Source: Quercus robur (taxonomy: Eukaryota; Streptophyta; Magnoliopsida; Fagales; Fagaceae). From it: a DNA stretch of 64,000 nucleotides. Below the pieces are notes generated by a model. That model was not told the origin of the DNA and made no database searches. It saw nothing but the letters and a program-made list of their open reading frames with translations. The DNA lies in the NCBI RefSeq assembly GCF_932294415.1, contig NC_065538.1, positions 22,103,759 to 22,167,758 of the forward strand, read 5' to 3'. Below, piece after piece: positions 25,833 to 37,530 of the stretch; within the stretch, counting starts at the first letter, position 1; the number at the start of each line of letters is the position of its first letter. Made by a program: the position numbers and the translations under genes.

Positions 25833-27039
25833 ATATATATATATATATATATGTTGCACAATAGTAAGAAGCAAGAGTCTTTTTAGCAACTTGTGTGTAA
25901 CAAATTTTAACAAGAAAAGATTATGTATATCACAATTTTGAACTAGTCAAAACCATACATTTGGGATTGATGAAATCTTGATCAAATGAACCCATTTGCA
26001 TATGGTTATTATGCATGAATTATGTGCACTCGTCCTAATTTCATGTATGAGCTTTAGTTCAACTGACTCATCCTCCATTGTTAGGTTTAACTTATCATGT
26101 TCACTTGGTCTATTTCCTTATAATTAACAACATTTATTCATGCAATCGAGAATTATAATGAATTTGGGAATTCTTTTTACGTGCTTTTATTATTATTTTT
26201 TTTAATTTAATTTATTGGAAAAAAAAATTGACACTGTAGTACAAGATGTCGTAAAAAAAAGAGAAAAAAAAAAAACTAGAATTGGAGACATATAAGGTGT
26301 GAAATAGAAATAATTTCATTCTTGGTTATTGAAAAAGAAATAAATTCTTTCCTTATATTCCCTCGTATTTGTAGGGTTTTAGAACATTATTTTTATTACG
26401 ACTAAATAAAACTAAACAACTAGAACCATTAGGTTAGAAGCAATGTGATTTGTAAAATAGAATTAACATTTTTTCCTTATAGGGAGAGTTGGAATGGTAT
26501 TTTGTCTAGAAAAGTTATTTTGCTCTAACATTGCATATTGCAATAATTGCTTGTTCAAGTTTATAATAATTATTTTCTTTCTTCAATTATGCAGTGCACT
26601 AGCAAGGGTTATGGAAGTAGAGTTTGTGATGTATACCGCAATGACTGTAAACAATTTAAAGTCTCTTAACTACAATGCCGTTGTTCACCGGTGTCCCATG
26701 AATGTGAATAGCAAGCTGAAATCTGTTAATTATGCCAGTATAAACTATAAAAAGATTGTTTGGAGTAATTATTAAGTTAGATTAATGCTTCATTTTAAGT
26801 GACTTTGCGTGTAAAGATATGATATTATATATTAATATATATTTGGGCATATAAAGAATATGTGCCTTTTCGCTTTCCTTTCTTTCCTTTATTTTTTTTG
26901 GGGAACATTTGTGTGACAATAAGCTCATTGAAGGCCAAAAATCTATTTGCAAACCAATGACCATCTGTTTGAATTGGAATTAACTAGAAGTTTCTATTCT
27001 TGATTTAAATATTGTGACATATTCCCCCTCAAAAAAAAA
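25833..27039. other. Intergenic, no supported gene
   Basis: AT-rich sequence with a TA repeat at 25832-25852. A frame near 26594-26660 reads a short cysteine-containing peptide (CTSKGYGSRVCDVYRNDC) after an acceptor-like tatgcag. It stops soon and has no upstream exon, so I do not call a gene. Confidence 0.4.
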
Positions 27040-27284
27040 AAAAAAAATTTGTTATTTAAAAGCGTCAAGGCATTTGGTTGATACCAATAAATTGATATAG
27101 GACCATTGCTATTAAAAAGTTTGAGTCTACTTTTATACCCATAAGACCATACCCCCCTTGCCCAATTCAAGGCATTTGGTTGATACCAATAAATTGATAT
27201 AGGCATTTGTTGTTTTGTGTATGTAGAGGCTGAAATAGCCTCAGGAAAGTATGTATTATCCTCTCGTGGTATGACTGGTAGTTG

Positions 27285-27979
27285 GGCATTGCGTTTGATA
27301 ACACAGTTTGCAGTGTTCCAAGGTCTCATCGATGTTGCACTCAAAACTTGTGGTATTGGATACACTCTAGACTACAATAATCCTGCCGCGAGGCCAATGA
27401 TAAGATAGATGATATTACCACAGAAGTGACAGCTTTCATCGATGTTGCACTCAAAACTTGTGGTATTGCAACAAAATTTTTTTTGTAACACAAACCTATT
27501 ATCTCAAATTTTATTGCAACGCTTCGCATAAATTATTGCGACGACTCTGATCTTATTGCAATGATTTATTTCATTGTAATAAAAAAAAATTGTTGTAGTG
27601 CTTGATTGTTATTATACTGCAATTTGTAATTTTTTATTGATTTCGTAGGGTTATTTACATATAATATATGCAAGTTGTTTTATTAATTTTATAGGTCAAT
27701 TTGGTTTATAAACATGTTTTCTATAGCCGCATTTTTAGATGTGGCCTAAAAGCTGTCTCTATAGGTTTGACAGGTCTATAGTTGCGTTTTTTCAAACGCA
27801 GCTATAGGCTATAGACCTATAATTGCGTTTTTTCAAACATAGCTATAGGGTGCTAATTAGCCACATTTATTAAACATGGCTATATGACATATTTTAGTCG
27901 AAATTTTAAAATGCGGCTATAGATCCTTAGCCTATAGCCGCATTTTAAAAACTTGGCTATAGAGTTTATGTTATGTTTT

Positions 27980-28020
<41 letters not shown>

Positions 28021-28916
28021 CCATGTTTTAAGAAAATAAAAATAGCTTATTGCAGCGGCTCCAGCCGCTACTATAGGTAGTCTTTAAAAAAAATAAAAAT
28101 AAATGAACCTATAGCCGCACTTCCTAAACACATATAAACGCGGCTATATGATAACACGTATAAACGGGCACTGCGTTTGATAACACAGTTTGCGATGTTC
28201 CAAGGTCTCATCGATGTTGCACTCAAAACTTGTGGTATTGGATACACTCTGGACTACAATAATCCTGCAGGAGCCGCGAGGCCTATGATAAGATAGATGA
28301 TATCACCACAAAAGTGACAGCTTTCACCGATGTTGCACTCAAAACTTGTGGTATTGCAACAAAATATTTTTGCAACCCAAACCTATTACCTCAAATTTTA
28401 TTGCAATGCTTCGCATAAACTATTGCAATAACTTTGATCTTATTGCAATGATTTTTTTCATTGTAATAAACATTTTTTGTTGCAGTGCAATTTGTAATTT
28501 TTTAATGATTTCATAGGGTTATTTACATATAATATATATAGGTTGTTTTATTAATTCTATAGGTCAATTTGGTCTATAAACACGTTTTCTATAGCCGTGT
28601 TTTTAGACATGGCCTAAAAGCTATCCCTGTAGGCCCAACAGATTTATAGCCGCGTTTTTTCAAACGTGGCTATAGGCTGTAGACTTATAACTGCATTTTT
28701 TCAAGCACAACTATAAGGTGCTAATTAGCCACATTTATTAAACATGGCTATAGGACATATTTTAGTCACGATTTTAAAACGCGACTATAGGGTGCACATT
28801 AGCCGCATTTTTAAAACGTGGCTATAGATCGTCAGCCTATAGCCGCATTTTAAAAACTCGGCTATAGGGTTTATGTTTTGTTTTGTTTTTTGTTTTTTGT
28901 TTTTTTGTTTTTTTTT

Positions 28917-28960
<44 letters not shown>

Positions 28961-29108
28961 TGTCTATAGCCATGTTTTAAGGAAAAAAAAAAAAAAACGC
29001 TTATTGCAGTGGCTCCAACCACTGCTATAGGTAGTCTTTTTATTAAAAAAAAAATCAAATCAAATGAACCTATAGACGCACTTCTAAACACATATAAATG
29101 CGGCTATA
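27285..29108. repeat. Tandem duplication of a roughly 0.9-kb repeat unit
   Basis: Unit 1 (about 27285-28146) and unit 2 (about 28167-29108) share, in order, gcgtttgataacacagtttg, the phrase catcgatgttgcactcaaaa (present twice per unit), an attgcaa-rich part ending in a CACTA-like terminus (TTGTTGTAGTG at 27590-27600, TTGTTGCAGTG at 28475-28485), ctataaacatgttttctatag-type text, tatagccgc repeats and a long T tract. Offsets are about 882 bp. The copies differ by scattered substitutions and indels. Confidence 0.8.
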
Positions 29109-29193
29109 GACTTAACTTATAGCTGCTGTTTAAAAACACGACTATAGGTAAGCTATAGATGCGTTTTAAAAACGCAACTATAGGCCATCTTAA

Positions 29194-29382
29194 AAACGCG
29201 ACTATAGGTTAAGTTTATAGCGACGTTTATAGGGGTTTTTAACCGTGTTTTTTGGGATAGGCCCTATTGCCGCATTTAGAAAACGTGGCTATATATATAA
29301 ATGCGGCAATAGGGCCTATCCCAAAAAACACGGTTAAAAACCCCTATAAACATCGCTATAAACTTAACCTATAGTCACGTTT
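29194..29382. repeat. Large palindrome with 54-bp perfect arms
   Basis: Arm 29225-29278 is the exact reverse complement of 29298-29351, with a 19-base spacer. The pairing continues outward to about 29194 and 29382 with only a few mismatches. Transcripts would fold into a hairpin of roughly 85 bp. Confidence 0.95.
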
Positions 29383-29454
29383 AGGTAAGTTATAGCTGCA
29401 TTTTAAAAACGTGTCTATAGGTCATCTTTATATATATATATATATATATATATA

Positions 29455-29970
29455 TTTGGCTAGTCCTATAGCCACGTTTTCTAAACGTGGCAATAGGGTC
29501 TATTCAAAAAACGCAGCTAAACACATATAAAGGGCCTATCCAAAAAATGCGGCTAAAAACCCCTATAAACGTCGCTATAGACTTAATCTATAGCCGCGTT
29601 TAGGTAAACTATAGATGCATTTTAAAAACGTGTCTATAGGTCATCTTTAATATATATATATATATATATATATATTTGGCTAGTCCTATAGCCACGTTTT
29701 CTAAACGTGGCAATAGGGTCTATTCAAAAAACGCAGCTAAACACATATAAAGGGCCTATCCAAAAAATGCGGCTAAAAACCCCTATAAACGTCGCTATAG
29801 ACTTAATCTATAGCCGCGTTTAGGTAAACTATAGATGCATTTTAAAAACGTGTCTATAGGTCATCTTTAATATATATATATATATATATATATTTGGCTA
29901 GTCCTATAGCCACATTTTCTAAACGTGGCAATAGGTTCTATTCAAAAAACGCGGCTAAACACATATAAAC
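29455..29970 (+). repeat. Two and a third tandem copies of a 220-bp unit
   Basis: Copies start at 29455, 29675 and 29893 with the phrase tttggctagtcctatagcca. The first two look identical apart from the length of the TA repeat that precedes each. The third diverges after about 80 bp. Confidence 0.9.
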
Positions 29971-30123
29971 GCGACTATAGACTTAACCTATAGCCACGCT
30001 GAAAAACACGACTATTGGTCAATAGTTTAAGTAGTGTTTACTAAAAAACGCAGCTAGAGATAGGCTATAGCCTCATTTTTGTAAATGCGGCTAAAAAAAA
30101 CACACTATAGCCCGTGCGTTTTG

Positions 30124-30241
30124 CAAGGAAGTCAATACCGTACCGGAGGCTATACCAGTTTGGCCAGCGGTACTATATATTTCGAATACCAATCAATACC
30201 AGTGTATCGTTTCAGGTTTACCGCTATTTTTTATATTTATA

Positions 30242-30308
<67 letters not shown>

Positions 30309-30690
30309 TATAATAAATATAAAAGTTTAACATAAAATATTTCCTCAATTCAAAACTAATTATTTATGGTTTTAGACTTTAGTATCAATTAAAAAAAAAA
30401 CACAATATAAAAAATAGAAAGCTTAAAAGTTACCATTGCATACTAAGAAAACAAATAATCCTAATAAATTAATGCAAATAAGTTACCATTCTGCCCTAAC
30501 AAAAATTCAAAAATTACAAAACTTAAAAATAAAAAAAATAAAAACTTTTTTCTGTACTGGCAAGTATGCCCAGTACCGGCCTGTATTGCCCGAATTGGCC
30601 GTATGGCCGGTATTTAAACCGGTACGAAACGTTGGTTTTTCGATACCGGTATCCATACCAGTACAATATGGTACGGTATTGACTACCTTG
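30124..30690. mobile_element. hAT-like element inserted inside the CACTA terminus
   Basis: A 567-bp element. Terminal inverted repeats are CAAGGAAGTCAATACCGTAC at the left and CAAGGTAGTCAATACCGTAC on the complement of the right end. Exact 8-bp target duplications GCGTTTTG lie at 30116-30123 and 30691-30698. The interior has mirrored ccggt/accgg motifs and a TA/TG microsatellite (30240-30312). An 8-bp duplication and terminal C support hAT. No transposase. Confidence 0.85.
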
Positions 30691-30703
30691 GCGTTTTGTA
30701 GTG

Positions 30704-30726
30704 TTAATTCAAGTGTAGTTATTATC

Positions 30727-30768
<42 letters not shown>

Positions 30769-32496
30769 TGCAGTTATTATAAATAAATAAATAAACAAAA
30801 AAAAGGTCAATTCAAGTGCATATATTTTTCTTATAGTATATAGACAAAATCAGCTGTGGAAGTATGTAACAATAAATAATGTGAAAGAATTTATCTTAGA
30901 ATATGAAATTGGAAAATAAGGAATTGCTAACCACTGTAATGATAAGTCTTGATTGGAATTTGGAAACAACTCACTTCCCAAGGCCTCTCCTTTCCCTTTT
31001 CACCGGGTAAAAGTAAAGCAAATAAAGTCTACGAATAATCTTAATTTTGATCATAAATTGAGTGAAAATAGTTTAATTAATGTCTAGGGTTTTCCCAGAT
31101 TAAGTTTTTTTTTTTTTTTTTTTTCTTGAGGGAGTAGTTGGTCTACTTCTCTCTGGTGCTTGACAATTGACACTATACATCGACCCACCTACACAAAATT
31201 TTGAGGTTTTCAACCGATTAATTTCCATCAATAGTTGAATTTTGTCTTACTTTTGAAAATCTTTCATTCCTAAAAAAGAAAAATTAAAAAAAAAATAATA
31301 AAAAGTTGCTCTCCATAAACTTTACCTTGCAAGCACTTATGTTGATGTTGTTGGGTGATTGAATGATGAGCGGAAGTAAGGAAAAGTGAACAAACACGAA
31401 GACTTACGTGGTTTAGCGAGATGGCCTAAGTTCAGGGTGAAAAGCTTATGGTGTCTGCAAATTGTCCATTAAACACTTGTGTTACAATGAATCAGAAGTG
31501 GAGTTTATATACTACAGAACTCTAGACTAACTCAAACTTCAATTTTCTATTCTACAAGTACATGCACCTACAATTGAAAAAAGACTAGACACAATAACAA
31601 AAAACAAAATCACAAAAAAATGGAACATGAAGGAAAAAAAATCACAAAAAATGCGGAACGCGAAGAAAAAAAAATGTTAAAAAAGTTCATCTAGAATAAG
31701 AAAATTTTGTTATTTCAATTTCAACTGATACCCACAAATGGCATGATTAAAATAACAAATCAAACCGTGAAACTAAGTATAAAAATATCAGGGGAAGAAG
31801 AAGAAGATAAATTGAAACAAAGCATGCCAACAGACTATTTTAAATGCAAAGTTTCTATACTGAAACCTAATAACTTGCTCACTATAAAATAAAATAAAAA
31901 AAAGCAATGAAATTCACTACAGAGGTTGTGTTGAAGTTAGGGTTTATGGATGGATGTCAATAAGATAGACGAAATATTCATTCAGATTTATTTGGAATCT
32001 AGTGAGAGCTTTGATCATGAGAAATTGAAAGAGAGAAGGGAATGTTAGAGATAAGAAGAAACAGTATGTGAGTTGTGACTCTGTATTTTTTTATCTATAT
32101 ATTGTGTTTTTGCTTTTATACTCAACTGGCTTGACCAGTAATAGGTATTCAATTAGAAAAAATAAATAGTCAAGATTAAAACAAGTAAAATCCATAGTCA
32201 AGATTAGCATGAATATCATACCCACCAAAAAATTGGGGTCTGGGAGTATTGTAAAATTGCCCTGGATTTAACAAGAGAGGAGCCACATAAAGCAAGTTTA
32301 TGACAAAGAGAATACAAAGAAGAAAGCCCATGCCAACTACTTGCAAGAGGTTATGCCAAAATATATGTGGCAGTGATGTTTGTAGTATACAATATTAACC
32401 CATGAAAATATACCATTGTTGTTTTGGTAAAACCGATTAGTGATCAAACAAATTTCCCAAAGCCAACAAAATTAATATTAAATAAGAGAAAAGAAA
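30704..32496. other. Intergenic, possible LTR-derived scrap
   Basis: An A run lies at 30733-30765. At about 31320-31560 the phrase aagacttacgtggtttagcg resembles copia LTR/leader sequence common in plants, but without a second LTR or coding part. No gene is seen. Confidence 0.4.
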
Positions 32497-33118
32497 GCTT
32501 CACTTATTGAGTTGTCCATTTGTCGATTCCATTTCTTACTTTATCTAGATTTCCTCTGCCTTTTGGCATTTAATCCTGATTCTTTTATCGTGTAATTGTT
32601 AATAAAAATCAAAAGCACTTTGTTATAATATGGAGTAATAAATAAGTAAGATAAATATACCCATAAATAATAAATTGGACCCTGCTAAATATACAAATGC
32701 ATGATTGTGTGGAGAGAGCTGATAGGATTCTAATACAAAATTACACCAAAAACTTTACTCAAAAACCAAAGTAACTTTTATAATTGATTCATTTTATTTA
32801 ATTTTCTATTTATTCCCTTTTGTTGGGTATTATTTTTACATATTTTAGTAAGCCATCCTATTTTCTTAAATGCATAACTGGAAATAAAAAAAGGAAAGGA
32901 AAAAAAAAAAGGAGTAAAGTAAAGCATACTCCTGTATCTTTTTTCTTAAGCCATCCAATTCTCTCGCTTTTGAGATGTTGCAAAATAGATGTTGTCATAT
33001 CTCAACTTTATTCTTTTTAGAATAAAAATTTTTTATTAGAAGTTTTCATATCTCTAATATAAATTAAAAATAAATTTTATAGAAAAATTATTATATTTTT
33101 ACTTTACTATTATATAAA
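32497..33118 (+). repeat. Segmental duplication copy A, left part
   Basis: It matches 52503-53301 base for base over long stretches (for example cgattccatttcttacttta and ttgggtattatttttacata). Copy B has an extra roughly 170 bp including a T run of about 50 (52813-52862). Copy A is cut at 33118 by the Helitron and resumes at 43674. Confidence 0.9.
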
Positions 33119-33129
33119 CTAGCGTTTGA

Positions 33130-33146
33130 CCCGCGCAATGTGCGGG
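33130..33146 (-). other. Helitron 3' terminal hairpin
   Basis: cccgcgcaatgtgcggg on the plus strand pairs its ends over five to seven bases and lies seven bases from the terminal CTAG. This is the usual termination signal of rolling-circle transposition. Confidence 0.8.
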
Positions 33147-33964
33147 ATCATTTTATAATTTAGACTCACCTTTACATCACTCACACCATAAAACTCCTTT
33201 GATAGGTTTGACCTTTGTGTTGCATATAAGACATGCAAAAATAATACCCCATCTGTTGTTAACATTAACAATCTTGGCTTTGCATGTCACCAATTAATTT
33301 GATCTATCTGTGATAAAATTGTATATATGTTAAGATTATGCTATTCCTTTTTATTTATTTAACAGATTAACAGCATTCCTAATACTTGAACAACTTGGAC
33401 TTCAAAAAAGTAAAAAAGTAAGAGACCAAGCACAATAGATTAATAGGTTTCCTGATATTTAGTTTTCCAAAAGTTGGCGATTTCCAGTAATGGTTTGCAT
33501 TTTGATTTTCTCAACATCAAATATTTGCCTTGTTCATGGCCTTCAGTTGTTATTTGTTAATGGCTTTGAAATTAGAAGCTTTTTAATGTAGCACCTATAC
33601 AAATGCATACTCATAGCATTCTCAATTTTCATCAATCTTATTTCCAAAATAAGACTGCACTGAACAGTACGGCACTCTAACAAAGACAAATGAATTACAA
33701 TCTACAATTATAACTAAGTTCAAAATTAGAATCACATATATTACAAAACTTAAATTCATGTTGATATAAGAGTCTTAGGATGCTCAGATTACAAAACCAT
33801 AGCCTAAATACAGAAAATTAAATCTCTCATAATTTGAAATAAAACAGAAAATTAAGTAAATAAGAAAAGGGTAAGGAGAATAGAACTTGGTGCATAATTC
33901 TTAAGCATTTTTTATGCTTCCAAGTCTTCTATTTCAGCAACTATTTTTCTATGATGGAAGAAAG

Positions 33965-34083
33965 TTATCCATCCAGCCCTTTAGGAGGTCCTTTGGGCTT
34001 AATTTCCTTTGTGACTTTTGGAATGTCAATGTCAAAGTTGATGTAGAGCTTTGTTGCCCATGTGAATGACAATCGATAGTTAC
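33965..34083 (-). pseudogene. Terminal-exon-like fragment, unknown protein
   Basis: On the minus strand an acceptor (tttttag) precedes a 119-base open stretch ending in TAA. It encodes NYRLSFTWATKLYINFDIDI, then PKVTKE and a basic, Gly/Pro-rich tail. Codon usage and the clean acceptor suggest a real last exon. I do not recognise the protein. It lies inside the Helitron, so it is probably a captured gene fragment. It could belong with the exon-like piece at 37090-37185. Confidence 0.45.
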
Positions 34084-37000
34084 CTAAAAATATTTTGAAT
34101 AAATTAGGCATTAACATTTGTCCTGTTTTCATTTAAAGTATATGAGAATAATATCTAATAATATTTAAAAGAAACACTCAGACGATCAAATAGTTAAACT
34201 TAGAGGTGAGAAAAACATAACTTTCATTTCACAAAAATGATATAACTCTCATGCTCAACACATATTGCAAAGATCAAAACCACATCTATATTTCATACCC
34301 AACTGACAAAACACAAAGTAGCAAGGCACAGATTAATTAAGCTTAAATATAACTTAAGAAACCAAAATGCTCTAAACCAACAATACTCAAACTAAAGCAA
34401 TTAACAACATTAATGGATTAGGAAATCTAAATAAAAATCATAATACTCCGTTGTTTCATATTGAGTAGAAAAGAAAGGGAAAGCATAACTTTTTTGGATG
34501 GACTTTTCGCTCTGGGTTAATACCATTGCTGGAGAAGTGTGTGACTCCAATAGGAGTGGAGTTCTCTGTCTCTTCTTTTGTGGTTCTTGTTCCAAAAGAC
34601 AAGACCTCTTTTTTTCATTTAGTAGCTATTGTGGCTCTTGATGTTTTAACTTTTAAGGGTAGAGGCAATTAAACGAAAGAATTGGAGAAATGAAGAGTTG
34701 TTTATTTGAGAAGGGGAAGAGCCGAAAAAGGAGAGAGCGAGAGAGAGAGAGAGAGTTATTAATTTAAGAGATTAAAAGAATCAGTCAAGGAATTTAGACA
34801 GATGACTCCAATTTCAGATTTGAATTGAATAATAAATTGACATATGCATTCAAATTTACATAAATAAACCCACACTCATACTCAAATTAATAACCAACCC
34901 CCCGTTCTCCTCCAAACAAATCACACAAACGATGCTTCAAAGGAAATTAATGACCAAAGCCTTAATTATATTTTGCATCCAAATTCAAAACCAAAGCCTT
35001 AATCATATGTTAGCAGCAAATTTGGAAATAAAATTTAAAACTTTAACTATAATATTTTGAAAGTTAAGATGGTGGCTTGAAGTTGTAAAATAGGGTGACA
35101 CTGGTTTGACAGTGGTAAATTTCCTTAGATCTCTCTCTCTCTCTCAAAGAATTTTAATGATCTTGATTAAACCCTATAATCAACACAATAAGAAATAGAG
35201 AAAGCAGAAAGGTAAAGGAAACATTAACAAAAGACATTTCAGTTAAACATTAAAGAAAACCACAAAATAAATTAGAAAACAAATAGAAAGCCAGAGGTTA
35301 TATAGGCCAAAGGAAAGCATCCAGAGGAGGAGCATAACACCATCAATTAACTATGCAATCAAAGTAACAGTATTTGAATAGGAAAAGCAATCGTGGGAAA
35401 ACAATGAACTGGGAATTGCAAAAACTACTGGCAGACACAGTATTTGAAGAAGGGAAAAAAATATGTTATGGCCTTGGGTATATATTGTTGAAGAAAATTC
35501 AAATAAGATATATGTAAAGAAACATCTAGAAGAAGTCCTATATTCAAATAGAAAAAATAACAAAATAACTCACATTAGAAATGTGTAAAAGAATTATTAC
35601 CTGTTTAGTGACAGATTGTTGTACAAAGAGAAGTGGCATCCAACAGCATAGATGTGGTTAATAGCATAGTATGCAGATTGTAAAATTAATCACATAACAG
35701 CCGGCCCTGAACTGTTTCAATCCTAAAATCCAAAACAAAAACAAATAAACAAAAAAAAATTCTAACCCAAATACCTAAATCAATCAATCCAACCAAATAT
35801 CAAAACATAAAGCATATTTAACACTCAATTAAAAAGAAAATTACAGGTGACTGTTCAAATAAAATGGAAACTATACTTGGTAGTACTATTTTTACTCAGA
35901 TTGCTTCCAAGGATTTGTCTTTTCACCTACAAACCTAGAAAAGAAAAGTTAAAGAAAAACCCTTTAATTTTTTATTACACAGATTTGGAATAGAAATCAA
36001 TCAATGACAAATGAAATTCACAATTGAATCCAAGAGAGAGTTAAATAAATAAACGCTGAATGGAACGATTGGAAACTCTTGGCCAGGAATGCTCATTCAA
36101 GAAGTGTAAAAGAAATTGAAAAGATCAAAAATACTCTGCTCTCTATGTGATTGAAAAATTCTTAATGGGTTCATTATCTCAACTGAAGGCTTTTTTCTTC
36201 CTTTTCTTCTTTTAAAATATGGCAACCATTGGCAAAAGAGACACAAAGACCTAAACTGAAACCAATCCAAACAAATATAAAAACACTTGATCAAATTTAA
36301 TGCATAAACTGAAATGACCTAAATCGAAACCACTCCAAATAAAATATCAAATTATGATCATATTTAATGAACAAACTAAAAAATGAAGAGAGAAACTATT
36401 CAGTAGTGGTTCTGACATGATGATGGTGGGAGGATTGTCGCTAATGGGAAGTCTACCTAATACTGACTTTGTTCTCTTCTTCTTTTTTTTTCTTTTTTTT
36501 TTAGTAATAACCAATCAGTCAGTAACAAACGAAAAGGAAATTCATTTAGAAATAAATGCAATAGAAGATGGTTAATTGACAATCACAACTTCTTATCAAT
36601 CCAACATGAGATCAAAACATGCATAACAGGAAAAAACAGTAATACACAAAGAAACAATAATTATAGCAGCAATTACATGACAAATTCCAACTCTTTTCGC
36701 CCTCCACCCGTTCTTTTATGCAGCCAAACTCTCTGTATAAGGCCAATTTTTCAACAAATCCATTTAGAAATAGATGAATATCAAGAAAATCATAAAATAT
36801 GAATAATCCAAATAGGAAATAAGCCAGAGAACCATATCAGGGAGGTACCAAAACTTTATCACAACAAAACTAAATAGTTTTATTCCCCTCTAAATTAATT
36901 TTAAAAAAATCTAAGATTTCTGAATTGAAATTTATTTTCTTTTCCTCATTTTCTCAAAACCTAATAAACGAAATCCCCATCACAACCAATCAAAAACCAT

Positions 37001-37089
37001 ATCTAAAAACTCAAAACTTTTAATTTTCACACACTTTCTCAGTACCCAAACAGAAAACAAACACACACGGAGAGATAGAGAGAGCAATA
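34084..37089. other. Helitron interior, no further exon recognised
   Basis: AT-rich DNA with GA and CT microsatellites (34735-34756, 35131-35145). A frame on the minus strand at 35600-35680 (SAYYAINHIYAVGC) ends at a donor-like AACAG/GTAATA but has no acceptor, so I leave it unassigned. Confidence 0.4.
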
Positions 37090-37185
37090 CCTTAGTACAA
37101 TGTTGTCGTCTAGGGTTTGTTTTGGGTTTTCTTCTGTAGTAGTGGTAGGGTTGAAGTTGAGTTGGTCTGATGAATTGGTCGCCAT
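37090..37185 (-). pseudogene. First-exon-like fragment, unknown protein
   Basis: The minus strand ATG at 37185 opens a frame reading MATNSSDQLNFNPTTTTEEN followed by PKQTLDDNIVLR, ending at a donor AAG/GTATTG. Upstream (toward 37430) the sequence is CT/TC-rich, like a plant 5' leader. Together with 33965-34083 it may represent the first and last exons of a gene captured by the Helitron. I do not recognise the product. Confidence 0.4.
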
Positions 37186-37530
37186 TGTATGAGAGAATCG
37201 GGGATTGCGTGAGAATGGCACCTCTGATCGCTTACTTCTTTCTCATCTAAGTTTTGGATTTTGATCTTGGGGGAAGGATTTGGTTTTGATTTTTGGGTTT
37301 CTGAGAAGAGAGAGGAGTTACAGGTTTCTCTCCTTTCTCCTTGAAACGTGTCGCCATTGTTGGGATCTCTTGCTCTGGCTCTCACTCTCGGTCTCACTGT
37401 GTGTTAGGGTCTTTGATGCACCTCATATCTCTCTCCTTTCTCCATGTACCACTCTCTCTTTCTTTTTTATTTTGTTTTAAGCGGTTAGTTTTTTTTTTTT
37501 TTTGGTCAAAAGGATACATTAAAAGAAAGA

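Larger units (their letters stand above)
27720..30703. mobile_element. CACTA-like element end with a large subterminal repeat array
   Basis: Dozens of short motifs of the type tatagccgcgttt and aaacgcggctata occur in both orientations over 3 kb. The array ends in GCGTTTTGTAGTG once the nested hAT insertion at 30124-30690 is disregarded, equivalent to a CACTACAAAACGC terminus. The same kind of terminus closes the array at 400-827. No transposase reading frame is present. Long T tracts (27980-28018, 28919-28958) and TA repeats interrupt it. Confidence 0.65.

Noticed and set aside
26494..26775. Open frame with a short cysteine-rich peptide in an overlapping frame
   Set aside because: The cysteine-containing stretch is only about 25 residues before a stop, with no signal peptide or partner exon, and the longer frame has no family resemblance.
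27217..27408. 63-residue open frame near the CACTA array
   Set aside because: Part of it is repeated at 28170-28290 as repeat-unit DNA and the product is not recognised, so coding is unlikely.
29400..30110. CRISPR-like regular repeats
   Set aside because: Repeats are palindromic subterminal transposon motifs of varied length and spacing in a plant genome, not a CRISPR array.
31320..31560. Complete LTR retrotransposon
   Set aside because: Only an LTR-like phrase is present, with no second LTR, primer site or coding region.
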